DNA from: DASSFZ01 sp035283185
GTDB taxonomy: Bacteria; Chloroflexota; Anaerolineae; Fen-1058
NCBI GenBank assembly: GCA_035283185.1
Contig: DATEUJ010000226.1
Location: 91,029 to 155,028 of the forward strand
Direction of reading: 5' to 3'
Length of the DNA stretch: 64,000 bases
The notes under the pieces are model-generated. The model searched no databases and was not told the origin of the DNA. It was given only the letters and a program-made list of their open reading frames with translations. Positions 1-7,730 of the stretch are shown in pieces. Both the position numbers and the translations under genes were made by a program. Positions within the stretch are counted from its first letter, which is position 1. The number at the start of each line of letters is the position of its first letter.

Positions 1-1
1 G

Positions 2-973
2 TTCAATCGCTTGTGCGCCTCGGGACTGGCTGCTGTGAATGCCGCAGCGCGCGCGATCAAGGCCGGCGAGGGCGATGTGTACATTGCGGGCGGCGTCGAG
101 AGCATGACACGCGCGCCGTACGCGATCCCCAAGACCAGCCCGGAGTGGGCCTTCGGCAATGTAACAGCCTGGGACACGACGATCGGCTGGCGCTTCCCGA
201 ACCAGAAACTCAAGGACCGGTATGGCAACGATTCGATGGGGGAGACGGCCGAGAATGTGCACGAGTTGACCAAGACCATTTCGCGCGAAGAGCAAGACCA
301 ATTCGCCTTGGCGTCGCATCAACGCGCGGTGGCGGCGATCGAGTCTGGCAAGTTCGCCGAAGAGATCGTGCCCGTTTCGATTCCGCAGCGGAAAGGCGAT
401 CCGATCGTAGTCAGCCGCGACGAGCATCCGCGTCCTGACACCTCGATGGAATCCCTGGGCAAGCTGCGGCCGGCGTTTCGCCAGGGCGGGACGGTGACGG
501 CGGGCAACGCGAGCGGGATCAACGACGGCGCGGCGGCCGTGCTGCTGATGAGCGCGGAGAGGGCGCGCGAGCTGGGCAAGAAGCCGTTGGCTCGCATCGT
601 GGCGAGTGCGGCGGCGGGCGTTGAGCCGCGCACGATGGGCCTCGGCCCGATCCCGGCCACGCGTAAGGCGCTGGCGCGCGCCGGGCTCAAGCTCGACGAC
701 ATCGGGCTGATCGAGCTAAACGAAGCGTTTGCGGTTCAGGCGCTGGCCGTGATGAAGGAGCTTGGCTTCCGGCACGAGATCACCAACGTCAACGGCGGGG
801 CGATCGCGCTGGGCCATCCGCTCGGCTGCTCCGGCGCGCGCATCGTGTGCACGCTGGTGCACGAGATGCAGCGCCGCGCCCCGAACGAGAAGCGACCTTA
901 CTACGGGCTGGCGACGCTGTGCGTGGGCGTGGGGCAGGGGGAGACGACGATCGTGGAGTGGGTGGGGGATTGA
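2..973 (+). CDS. Acetyl-CoA acetyltransferase (thiolase), 5'-truncated by the window edge
   Basis: Thiolase that condenses or cleaves beta-ketoacyl-CoA. The reading frame is open from base 2, so the N-terminal part lies before the window; 323 residues are visible. The visible start reads FNRLCASGLAAV, the loop carrying the nucleophilic Cys. The C-terminal half has NEAFAVQAL, GHPLGCSGAR with the catalytic His, and CVGVGQG with the second catalytic Cys, so all catalytic elements are present. A second, more divergent thiolase follows after a short repeat tract. With the mutase genes beyond, this points to acyl-CoA breakdown or chain remodelling. The substrate cannot be told from sequence. Confidence 0.93.
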   Translation, partial: FNRLCASGLAAVNAAARAIKAGEGDVYIAGGVESMTRAPYAIPKTSPEWAFGNVTAWDTTIGWRFPNQKLKDRYGNDSMGETAENVHELTKTISREEQDQFALASHQRAVAAIESGKFAEEIVPVSIPQRKGDPIVVSRDEHPRPDTSMESLGKLRPAFRQGGTVTAGNASGINDGAAAVLLMSAERARELGKKPLARIVASAAAGVEPRTMGLGPIPATRKALARAGLKLDDIGLIELNEAFAVQALAVMKELGFRHEITNVNGGAIALGHPLGCSGARIVCTLVHEMQRRAPNEKRPYYGLATLCVGVGQGETTIVEWVGD

Positions 974-1036
974 CGCGTGATGCGTGATGCGTGAAACGTG
1001 AAGCGTAAAACGTGAAGCGTGAAGCGTAAAACGTGA
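971..1036. repeat. Intergenic periodic repeat, cgtgaaacgtgaagc family
   Basis: Short irregular iterations of gcgtgaaacgt/gcgtgatgc lie between two co-directional thiolase genes and stop just before the ribosome binding site of the second. The same family recurs near 24117, 25183 and 58206. Confidence 0.85.
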
Positions 1037-1049
1037 AGGAGAGGGAGCT

Positions 1050-2276
1050 ATGCAATTCCAGAATGCCTTCGTGCCCTACGGTGGCTACTGGTGCACGCCG
1101 TTCGTGAAGTGGCAGGGGAATTTCGCCAACCTGCATCCTTTGACGTTTGCCGCCGACGTCGCCAGGCGCGCGCTGGCGGAGCGGCAGATCGATCCCAAGG
1201 CTTTCGATGCGCTGTTCCTGGGCATGACTGTCCCGGCGAAGAACTCGTTTTACGGCGCACCGTGGGTGGCGGGAATGATCGGCGCCGAAGGCGTCACCGG
1301 CCCAACGTTCGGCCAGGCGTGCGCGACATCGGCGCGGGTGATCGGCAGCGCGGCTTTTGAGATCGAAGTAGGAAACGGAACACGCAACACAATCCTGTGT
1401 CTCACCGCCGATCGCACGTCGAACGGCCCGCACATGGTGTACCCCAACCCGACCAGTCCCGGCGGCAGGCCCGACGCCGAGGACTGGGTGTGGGACAACT
1501 TCAACTGCGATCCGTTCGCAGGCAACGCGATGATCGAGACAGCGGAGAACGTCGCGCGCGAAGAAGAGATCACGACCGAAGAGCAGCACGAGGTCGCGCT
1601 GATGCGCTACCGGCAATATCAAGACGCGCTGAACGACGCCGCCGCCTTCCACAGGCGCTACATGGTGACGCCGGTCGAAGTGAATCCTTCTGGCCGGAAA
1701 GTCCTCGCCACGGTCAAGGACGACGAGGGCGTCTTTCCGACCAGTGCCGAGGGACTGGCCAAACTCAGGCCGGTGCTGAAGGACGGCACGGTGACGTACG
1801 GCGCGCAGACCTATCCAGCGGACGGCAATGCCGGCATGATCGTCACGACGAAGGAACGGGCGGAGGAACTGAGTCAAAATCCAAAGGGTCAAAATCCAAA
1901 GATCAAAATCCAAATCCTCAGTTTCGCGCAGGGTCGCGCCAAGAAGGGTTTCATGCCGATGGCGAACCTGCCGGCGACCCGGCGCGCGCTGGAACTGGCC
2001 GGTATTGGCATCGCCGACGTGAAGGCGATCAAGACGCACAATCCCTTCGCCGTCAACGACGTTTATTTCGCGCGCGCGATGGGGGTGAAGAAAGAGGCGA
2101 TGAACAACTATGGCTCATCGCTGGTGTGGGGACACCCGCAGGCACCGACCGGGATGCGCCTGATCATCGAGTTGATCGAGGAACTGGTCCTCCTCGGCGG
2201 CGGGCATGGGTTGTTCAGCGGCTGCGCGGCCGGCGATACGGCGGCGGCGGTGGTGGTGAAGGTCAGTGATCAGTAA
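1050..2276 (+). CDS. Thiolase-family protein (divergent)
   Basis: 408 residues; a strong Shine-Dalgarno (aaggagaggg) precedes the ATG. Thiolase landmarks are FGQACATSARV (nucleophile Cys, about residue 95), THNPFAVND in place of NEAF, WGHPQAPTGMR (His motif) and FSGCAAGDTA (second Cys). It therefore looks catalytically competent but belongs to a divergent branch. Such thiolases often act on branched or aromatic succinyl-type CoA esters, but the substrate here is unknown. Around residues 275-285 there is an extra hydrophilic stretch, SQNPKGQNPK, encoded by a tandem tcaaaatccaaag repeat that is otherwise intergenic in this genome. The stop codon lies inside the following cagtaatcagt repeat tract. 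Confidence 0.88.
   Translation: MQFQNAFVPYGGYWCTPFVKWQGNFANLHPLTFAADVARRALAERQIDPKAFDALFLGMTVPAKNSFYGAPWVAGMIGAEGVTGPTFGQACATSARVIGSAAFEIEVGNGTRNTILCLTADRTSNGPHMVYPNPTSPGGRPDAEDWVWDNFNCDPFAGNAMIETAENVAREEEITTEEQHEVALMRYRQYQDALNDAAAFHRRYMVTPVEVNPSGRKVLATVKDDEGVFPTSAEGLAKLRPVLKDGTVTYGAQTYPADGNAGMIVTTKERAEELSQNPKGQNPKIKIQILSFAQGRAKKGFMPMANLPATRRALELAGIGIADVKAIKTHNPFAVNDVYFARAMGVKKEAMNNYGSSLVWGHPQAPTGMRLIIELIEELVLLGGGHGLFSGCAAGDTAAAVVVKVSDQ
1873..1920. repeat. In-frame tcaaaatccaaag repeat inside the thiolase gene
   Basis: About three copies of a 13-15 base unit are read in frame as QNPKGQNPKIKIQ. The same unit fills the gaps at 59709-59830 and 61589-61680. Confidence 0.8.
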
Positions 2277-2383
2277 TTAGTAATCAGTAATCAGTAATTA
2301 GTGGCTCAGTCATCCGAAGTATCAACCGGTCACTGATAACTGGTCACTGATGACTGGTCACTGATAACTGGTCACTGAGGCAA
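2277..2383. repeat. Intergenic periodic repeat, cagtaatcagt family
   Basis: The left half iterates agtaatcagt; the right half iterates its complement-like form (tcactgataactgg). The tract can therefore fold back on itself. It fills the whole gap between the thiolase and the B12-binding subunit. Confidence 0.85.
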
Positions 2384-2384
2384 C

Positions 2385-2807
2385 ATGACAAGACCGATTC
2401 GCATACTCATTGCCAAGCCCGGCCTCGACGGTCACGATCGCGGGGCGAAGGTGGTGGCGCTGGCGCTGCGCGACGCCGGCTTCGAAGTGATCTACACCGG
2501 CCTGCACCAGACCGTCGAGCAGATTGTAGAGGCAGCGCTGCAGGAAGACGTGGACGCAATCGGGCTGTCGATCCTGTCGGGCGCGCACCTGCCGATCGCG
2601 CGCAAGTTGATGGATCGATTACGCGCGACGAACGCCGAGGACGTGATCGTGCTCGTCGGCGGCAACATCCCGGAGCGTGACGTCGAGCCGCTGAAGGCGC
2701 TGGGCGTGGCGGGCGTATTCCCGACCGGGAGCAGCTTTAAGGCGATGGCAGCGTTCATCCGGGAGAGAGTCACAGCAAGCGAAGCTGTGTCACACGCGGG
2801 TCAATGA
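2385..2807 (+). CDS. Cobalamin-binding subunit of an acyl-CoA mutase (methylmalonyl-CoA mutase type)
   Basis: 140 residues, a complete B12-binding Rossmann domain. The DxHxxG motif is D15-G-H17-D-R-G20, whose His is the lower axial cobalt ligand. GLSILSGAH and VGGNIPE match the conserved SxL and GG positions. In this family the small subunit pairs with a separate catalytic chain, which here lies 3.3 kb downstream (6129-7730). The last 38 bases overlap the 3' end of the convergent gene at 2770-3147. The final residues (VSHAGQ) may be read-through into the inserted island rather than native. High confidence in family; the exact substrate (methylmalonyl, isobutyryl or another acyl-CoA) is not determined. 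Confidence 0.93.
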   Translation: MTRPIRILIAKPGLDGHDRGAKVVALALRDAGFEVIYTGLHQTVEQIVEAALQEDVDAIGLSILSGAHLPIARKLMDRLRATNAEDVIVLVGGNIPERDVEPLKALGVAGVFPTGSSFKAMAAFIRERVTASEAVSHAGQ

Positions 2808-3147
2808 TGATGTCGTCGGCTTCGAAATCCAGTTTGAGGCGCCACTTCTGCATGGTGGTCGCGCCGATAATGGCAAGTTCGGAGAGGCCGGGGATAAGCA
2901 TGAATTCATCGGAGAAGCGATATTCGCCAATGTAGAAGTTCAATGCCACCCGCCGCGTGGCGGTGAGCGTTTCGCCGTCCTTCGCGGTGCCGAAGATCAT
3001 CGGTTCGGGCACGATGGCGGGGTTTTCCAGTTGCTCGGCGAGTTCAGGCTGGATGACAGAGTAACTGGCGCCGCTATCGAAAATGACGGTTAGTTCTCGC
3101 TGCCCTTTTGATCCGGCCAGTCGGACGGTCTTCTGGATGATAGCCAT
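2770..3147 (-). CDS. Retropepsin-like aspartic protease family protein
   Basis: 125 residues when started at the ATG at 3147. A longer in-frame start at 3267 exists, but its extra residues look unlike the family. VIFDSGASYSVI (Asp24) is the DSGAS/DTGAS catalytic motif of retropepsin-fold proteases, and LAIIGATTMQKW is the hydrophobic-hydrophobic-Gly motif near the end. These single-domain proteins act as dimers; cellular roles in bacteria are mostly unknown. It is convergent with, and overlaps by 38 bases, the B12-binding subunit gene. It forms the left edge of the island that splits the mutase genes. Confidence 0.75.
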   Translation of the reverse strand: MAIIQKTVRLAGSKGQRELTVIFDSGASYSVIQPELAEQLENPAIVPEPMIFGTAKDGETLTATRRVALNFYIGEYRFSDEFMLIPGLSELAIIGATTMQKWRLKLDFEADDIIIDPRVTQLRLL

Positions 3148-3299
3148 TACTTTGCACTCGCTGATGATGCTGCCGGCATGGTTAGTGAACCGAACCGCCA
3201 CCAATACAATTGTACCACAAACGGTGACCGATCTAGGAGACGGGCGTGCCCCAATTTCAGAACACAATATCAGTTGCCGATGTGACTAACGCCTTTTTG

Positions 3300-3585
3300 C
3301 TCATCGTTTGGCTGTTTCCCGGCATGATCCAGCCGATCGTTTATCAGAGCAGTCGGCGCAACACGTCTTCGATCACGCGAAGAAGAAAGCTGGCATCACC
3401 AAACCTGCCACCTTCCACACGTTGCGTCACTCCTTGCGACACACCTGCTTGAAGACGGCGTGGATATGCGCTATATTCAAGAACTGTTAGGATATGGCAG
3501 CATCAAGACGACCGAGCAATACACGCATATCACGCAAAAGGGGAAGGAGCGGATTAGGAGTCCGCTAGACAACATGCAACTATAG
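3300..3585 (+). pseudogene. Tyrosine recombinase (XerC/D-type integrase) C-terminal remnant, frameshifted
   Basis: Three short frames together give a recombinase C-terminus: IVWLFPG, then HDPADRLSEQSAQHVFDHAKK...FHTLRHS, then LLEDGVDMRYIQELLG...KTTEQYTHIT, ending at the TAG at 3583-3585. The HxxR box (HTLRH) and the catalytic Tyr (EQYTH) are both recognisable. Adding one base near 3320 and one near 3435 restores one continuous frame, so two single-base deletions broke it. No N-terminal core-binding domain is visible upstream. It probably marks the mobile origin of the island. Confidence 0.8.
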
Positions 3586-3795
3586 GAGGAGCAAATGAAT
3601 GCCCCATAACAGCCGAAGGATCCCTGGCGAGAAAAAGCGTCGTGTTGGATATACGACACAAAGTTTGACGTGGAGCACCCCATAGCGGCGTGTTTCCCGC
3701 TATGAATGTGTCGTGGAGTGTAAGTTTCCAGACATTCCGTTCCAATCCAATCGTAGTCTCCAATCGCAAGTAGTGTAACTCTGTTAGGAATATCC
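3586..3795. other. Gene-free, A+T-richer gap
   Basis: No convincing ORF. A short dyad (catagcgg...ccgctatg) lies near 3681-3704. It probably holds the promoter of the following gene, but no clear -35/-10 pair stands out. Confidence 0.5.
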
Positions 3796-5181
3796 ATGGC
3801 ATCACGAGCATTTGACCTCAACATCGAAGAAGTTCTAGAAAACTGGGAAGTTGAACACGCGATTCGAGAAGTCATCGCCAATGCTCTTGACGAGCAAATT
3901 CTTTCGAGAACCGCCGAGATTGAGATTACTAAAGGCAGGCAAGGCGATTGGCATATTCTAGATTTTGGACGCGGTCTCAGAATTGAGCATTTCACTCTGA
4001 ACGAGAACCAAGAGAAACTGAACGCACCGTCGGGTGTCGTCGGTAAGTTTGGCGTGGGATTGAAAGACGCTCTCGCTACCTTCCATCGCAGAAACATTGG
4101 CGTCCTAGTTCGCTCTCCTCATGGTACATATCGCCTCAAGCAGGAACACAAGTACGGCTTTGACAATATCGTGACTTTACATGTCGAATTTGATGACACT
4201 CCAAACGATATGCGCGGCACAGAATTCGTTCTAAACGGCGTCACAGACGCGGACATGACGAAAGCCAAATCCCTGTTCCTGAAATTCTCTGGAGAAGAAA
4301 TATTGGAGAGTAATGCGTATGGTCAGATACTGCGACGCAGGGGCGATACAGCCCGCGTGTATATCTTGGGGGTGTTTGCCAGTGAAGAACCTAACTTCCT
4401 GTTTTCGTACAACATCACAAGTCTGACAGACGCAATGAAGAAACGGCTCAACCGAGAACGGTTGAACGTGGGCAGAACAACTTACGCTGACAGAGTCAAA
4501 GCCATTCTCAAAAATGCCAAGAGCAAAGCCGTTGAATCACTACTGATTGAGCAGGTCGAAAAACGGTCAACTGGTGAACAATGCGACGAAATGGCGTGGA
4601 TTGAGGTCAGCCAAATGGCTCTCAATCTCATGTATCAACAACGAAGGGTCGCGTATTTCACTGAAGAAGAAATCCAAACAAGACCCAACATTTTGGATAA
4701 CGTGAGAGCAGACGGCTATCAAGTCATGGTAATTACTGACCAACAGAAAGCCAAGTTAGAAACCCAAGCCCTTGCAGGCGGTCTGCAAGTTCGCACAGTG
4801 GAGACGTACGTTCAGGAGTACAACGCGAGTTTCCAATACAAGTTCATTGACCCACGAAATCTAACAAAGGAGGAACGGAGAATCCTCGAATTCACTCCGA
4901 AGATTCTCGCGTTAGTTGGACTTGCTGGTAGCCGCGTCCCAGATATACGCATTTCCGAAACGATGAGAGTTACCGCCGATGATACCGACGGCGTGTGGGA
5001 TTCTTCTATCCCAGCCATAGTTATCAAGCGTAGCAAACTTTCTTCTCTGCTCGGGTATGCGGCAACACTATTGCACGAACTTGGACATGCCACGACAGGC
5101 ACGGTAGACGCGACGCGTGAGTTTGAGCATGTGCTAACGGACTATTTAGGCAAGACATCAATCGCGGCAATCAATCGTTAA
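3796..5181 (+). CDS. GHKL-type ATPase fused to an HExxH zinc metallopeptidase
   Basis: 461 residues. The N-terminal third is a Bergerat-fold ATPase: N-box E25...N29..D32 (REVIANALDE), G1 box D56-F-G-R-G60, G2 box G83-K-F-G-V-G-L-K90. The middle (about 110-330) is predicted soluble with no motif I can name. The last 60 residues hold HELGH at 427-431 (Zn ligands plus catalytic Glu), followed by REFEH (442-445), which could give the third ligand. It is thus a nucleotide-sensing or conformationally switching ATPase joined to a protease. The following gene encodes a HEPN protein. Codon use and base composition are visibly A+T-richer than in the flanking metabolic genes. A role in defence or regulated proteolysis is inference; the domains themselves are clear. 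Confidence 0.82.
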   Translation: MASRAFDLNIEEVLENWEVEHAIREVIANALDEQILSRTAEIEITKGRQGDWHILDFGRGLRIEHFTLNENQEKLNAPSGVVGKFGVGLKDALATFHRRNIGVLVRSPHGTYRLKQEHKYGFDNIVTLHVEFDDTPNDMRGTEFVLNGVTDADMTKAKSLFLKFSGEEILESNAYGQILRRRGDTARVYILGVFASEEPNFLFSYNITSLTDAMKKRLNRERLNVGRTTYADRVKAILKNAKSKAVESLLIEQVEKRSTGEQCDEMAWIEVSQMALNLMYQQRRVAYFTEEEIQTRPNILDNVRADGYQVMVITDQQKAKLETQALAGGLQVRTVETYVQEYNASFQYKFIDPRNLTKEERRILEFTPKILALVGLAGSRVPDIRISETMRVTADDTDGVWDSSIPAIVIKRSKLSSLLGYAATLLHELGHATTGTVDATREFEHVLTDYLGKTSIAAINR

Positions 5182-5260
5182 GCCACAAACTGCGGAATGT
5201 CTGGAGCACACACTGACGAGTCAGGCAAATCGTTCGTCAAATTCACAGGATAGATGAGCC

Positions 5261-5869
5261 ATGGCATCGCATACTGCAAAAAGCCTATTTGACCTGAACA
5301 TCCAAAGTGCTAAGGACAGCATTGCCCTTTATGATGCTATCGCTAAACTGAAACCCCAAGAGATGAATATTGATTGGGTTCTCAGAGCAGCAGTCGTCTT
5401 TGCCGTATCGGCTCTAGACACCTATTTCCACGATAAGGTCAAATACAAGGTAGGGAAGTATGACCTTGGAAATCTTCCCCCTGCACTAGCGCGTTTTGAA
5501 ATTCAAATCAGAGCATTGAGTTCGTGGGACCAAGCCAGACGAAAGGGAAATGTACTACGCAACTGGGTGACGGACGACCTAGCCACGCGACCTTTGCAGT
5601 CCCCAACCGCGATAGCTGAAGCACTCAAATTAGGTGGGATAGAGAATCTCTGGGACACAATCGAACCCGACAAGAACAAAAAGAACGTTTTGTTGAAGGA
5701 ACTCAATCTGTTGATACAACGCAGAAACCAGATTTCCCACGAGGGGGATAGAATGACATCTCGCCGAAGTGGAAAAATACTGAGACGGATTGACCGTGCC
5801 CAGGTTGAGTCATGGATGACCTTCGTTGAGAGTCTGGTTCAGAGAGTCGAAAAAGCTTTTTCAGGTTAG
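5261..5869 (+). CDS. HEPN domain protein (RiboL-PSP-HEPN-like), candidate RNase/toxin
   Basis: 202 residues, all-helical pattern. AAVVFAVSALDTYFHDK (about 43-60) resembles the first conserved helix of the RiboL-PSP-HEPN group. R155-N-Q-I-S-H160 is the Rx4-6H motif that forms the metal-independent RNase site in HEPN dimers. It lies 79 bases downstream of the GHKL-peptidase gene and shares its low G+C. Both proteins begin MAS and carry FDLNI within the first 15 residues. HEPN proteins commonly act as tRNA- or mRNA-cutting effectors in toxin-antitoxin and abortive-infection systems. That the neighbouring protease activates or controls it is inference. Confidence 0.75.
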   Translation: MASHTAKSLFDLNIQSAKDSIALYDAIAKLKPQEMNIDWVLRAAVVFAVSALDTYFHDKVKYKVGKYDLGNLPPALARFEIQIRALSSWDQARRKGNVLRNWVTDDLATRPLQSPTAIAEALKLGGIENLWDTIEPDKNKKNVLLKELNLLIQRRNQISHEGDRMTSRRSGKILRRIDRAQVESWMTFVESLVQRVEKAFSG

Positions 5870-6128
5870 TTCAGAGTTCAATCTTATGCTCACTGCTAGT
5901 AAGACTACCTGAGAATGTCTGGAGACACACGCACACCGACAACGGCGGGGTGGCTTGTGATTGGAAGGTACTTTCAATTCGTCCGCCGTTGCGGTGTGCT
6001 ACGGCGTTCTGCGTCAAAAACAGTGAAGGGACAACACGAGGTTGCGGTGAGGCGCTAAACTATCACTGGCTTGGCGCGCATCGAGGCATTCACCAGGTTC
6101 GAGAGAAACTCACTGGCGCGAGGAAAGT
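5870..6128. other. Right edge of the island, with inverted repeat
   Basis: No credible gene; a 67-codon ORF at 5950-6153 has no family signal and overlaps the mutase start. It holds a short sequence (aatgtctggag, near 5914) also found after the preceding gene (near 5197). It also has an inverted repeat: 5930-5948 pairs with 5983-5999 (ccgccgttgcggtgtgc) apart from one mismatched or bulged base. Confidence 0.55.
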
Positions 6129-7730
6129 ATGTCAGACAAGTTTCGCGAAGTGATTTTGGAATCAGGCATCGCCGTTAGACCCGTGTACGGGCCGGAAGAC
6201 CTGGAGGGGATCGACCCGGCGCGCGACATCGGCCAGCCGGGCGAGTTCCCGTTCACGCGCGGCATCCATCCGCTGATGTACCGCGCCCGCCCGTGGACGA
6301 TGCGCCAGTACGCCGGCTTCGGCGCGCCGGCGGAGACAAACGAGCGCTTCAAGTTTCTGATCGCCAACGGGCAGAACGCGCTCAACGTCGCGTTTGACCT
6401 GCCGACGCAGATGGGGTTGGACTCCGACGATCCGCTGGCCGAAGGCGAAATCGGTCGGGTCGGGATGGCGGTCGATACGCTGGCCGATATGGAGGTGGCA
6501 TTCGAGGGCATCCCGATCGACAAGATCAGCGTCTCGCTCACGATCAACGCCGTCGCCGCACCGATCATGGCGATGTACTTCGTCGTCGCCGAGCGGCACG
6601 GCCTCCCGCTCACCGACGTTCGCGGGACTGCGCAGAACGACATCCTCAAGGAATACATCGGGCGCGGCGCGTGGATTTTCCCGGTCGAGCCGGCCATCCG
6701 CCTGATCGGCGACACGATCGAGTTCTGCGCGCGGCATGCGCCGAAATATTACCCAGTCAGCGTGTGCGGCTATCACATTCGCGAATCGGGCGCGAACCCG
6801 GTGCAGGAGATCGCCTATGCCTACTGCATCGCCCGCGCTTACATTCGCGAAGGATTGAAGCGTGGACTGCACGTCGACGATTTCGCCGAGCGCATCTCGT
6901 TCAACTTCGACATCTTCGGCAACCTGTTCGAGCAGGTGGCGAAGTTCCGCGCCGCGCGGCGGCTGTGGGCGAAGCTGCTCCGGGACGAGTTCGGCGCGCA
7001 GAAGCCCGGCTCGATGCAGATGAAGATGATTGCGGGCGGCGGCGGCGGCGGGCTGACGATCGAGGAGCCGGAGAACAACATTGTGCGCGGGGCGTACTAT
7101 GCGCTGATCTCGGCGCTGTCCGGCGCACAGACGATGGCGCTATGCTGCTACGACGAAGCCTACACGATTCCGACCGAAAAAGCGTCGCTGATTTCGCTGC
7201 GGACGATGCAGATTCTGGCTGAAGAGATGGGCCTGTGCGACACGGTCGATCCTTTGGCCGGCTCGTACTATGTCGAATGGCTGACGAACGAGATGGAGAG
7301 GCGCATCGTCGCCGAGATGCAGCGCGTCGACGACGAGATGGGCGGCATCGTGCGCGCGGTGAGCGAGGGCGCGGTGCAGCGCGAGGTGGCGCACCAGGCG
7401 CTGAATGTCGAGCAGGGTATTCAGCAAGGGACGATCCCCAAGATCGGCGTGAATCGCTATCGGTTGGAGGACGAGCAGCGTGACGTGCAATTGCACGAGT
7501 ACCGGTCGGAACAGGCGCAGGAATCGATCCGGCGGACGAACGAGGTGCGCGCCAGCCGCGATGCGCAGGCGGTGGCAGCCGCGCTGGCGAAAGTGCGCGA
7601 CGCGGCGTCGAGCGGTCAGAACGTGATGCCCGCGATGATGGACGCGGTGCGCGCGTACGCGACGCTGGGCGAGATCACCCAGACGTTGAAGCAGGTCTTC
7701 GGCGTGTTTCGAGAACCGGTGCGGCTGTAG
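6129..7730 (+). CDS. Acyl-CoA mutase large (catalytic) subunit, methylmalonyl-CoA mutase family
   Basis: 533 residues, the length of a stand-alone TIM-barrel catalytic chain without the B12 domain. Family landmarks: RARPWTMRQYAGFG (about residue 56), NVAFDLPTQMGLDSDDP (about 90), TAQNDILKEYIGRG (about 160) and GYHIRESGANPVQEIAYA (about 215). GaggaaaG precedes the ATG. Its partner is the B12-binding subunit at 2385-2807. The region around GYHIRESG departs from textbook methylmalonyl-CoA mutase (PVSVCGYHIRESGANPVQE), so isobutyryl-, ethylmalonyl- or another acyl-CoA is possible. The two subunits were probably adjacent before the island inserted. Confidence 0.93.
   Translation: MSDKFREVILESGIAVRPVYGPEDLEGIDPARDIGQPGEFPFTRGIHPLMYRARPWTMRQYAGFGAPAETNERFKFLIANGQNALNVAFDLPTQMGLDSDDPLAEGEIGRVGMAVDTLADMEVAFEGIPIDKISVSLTINAVAAPIMAMYFVVAERHGLPLTDVRGTAQNDILKEYIGRGAWIFPVEPAIRLIGDTIEFCARHAPKYYPVSVCGYHIRESGANPVQEIAYAYCIARAYIREGLKRGLHVDDFAERISFNFDIFGNLFEQVAKFRAARRLWAKLLRDEFGAQKPGSMQMKMIAGGGGGGLTIEEPENNIVRGAYYALISALSGAQTMALCCYDEAYTIPTEKASLISLRTMQILAEEMGLCDTVDPLAGSYYVEWLTNEMERRIVAEMQRVDDEMGGIVRAVSEGAVQREVAHQALNVEQGIQQGTIPKIGVNRYRLEDEQRDVQLHEYRSEQAQESIRRTNEVRASRDAQAVAAALAKVRDAASSGQNVMPAMMDAVRAYATLGEITQTLKQVFGVFREPVRL

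Noticed and set aside
789..2039. 416-codon minus-strand ORF opposite both thiolases
   Set aside because: Low-complexity Arg/His-rich translation, a typical antisense shadow in G+C-rich DNA; the plus strand has clear thiolase motifs.
2277..2383. Cobalamin riboswitch ahead of the B12-binding subunit
   Set aside because: The gap is entirely periodic repeat; no B12-box-like segment is visible.
3477..4097. 206-codon minus-strand ORF opposite the ATPase-peptidase
   Set aside because: It covers the intact Bergerat boxes on the other strand and has no recognisable motif.
5261..5869. HEPN/MNT toxin-antitoxin assignment for the HEPN gene
   Set aside because: No minimal nucleotidyltransferase (GSxxxG...DxD) gene lies next to it; the neighbour is the ATPase-peptidase.
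5950..6153. 67-codon ORF between the HEPN gene and the mutase
   Set aside because: No family signal, no ribosome binding site, and it overlaps the well-supported mutase start.
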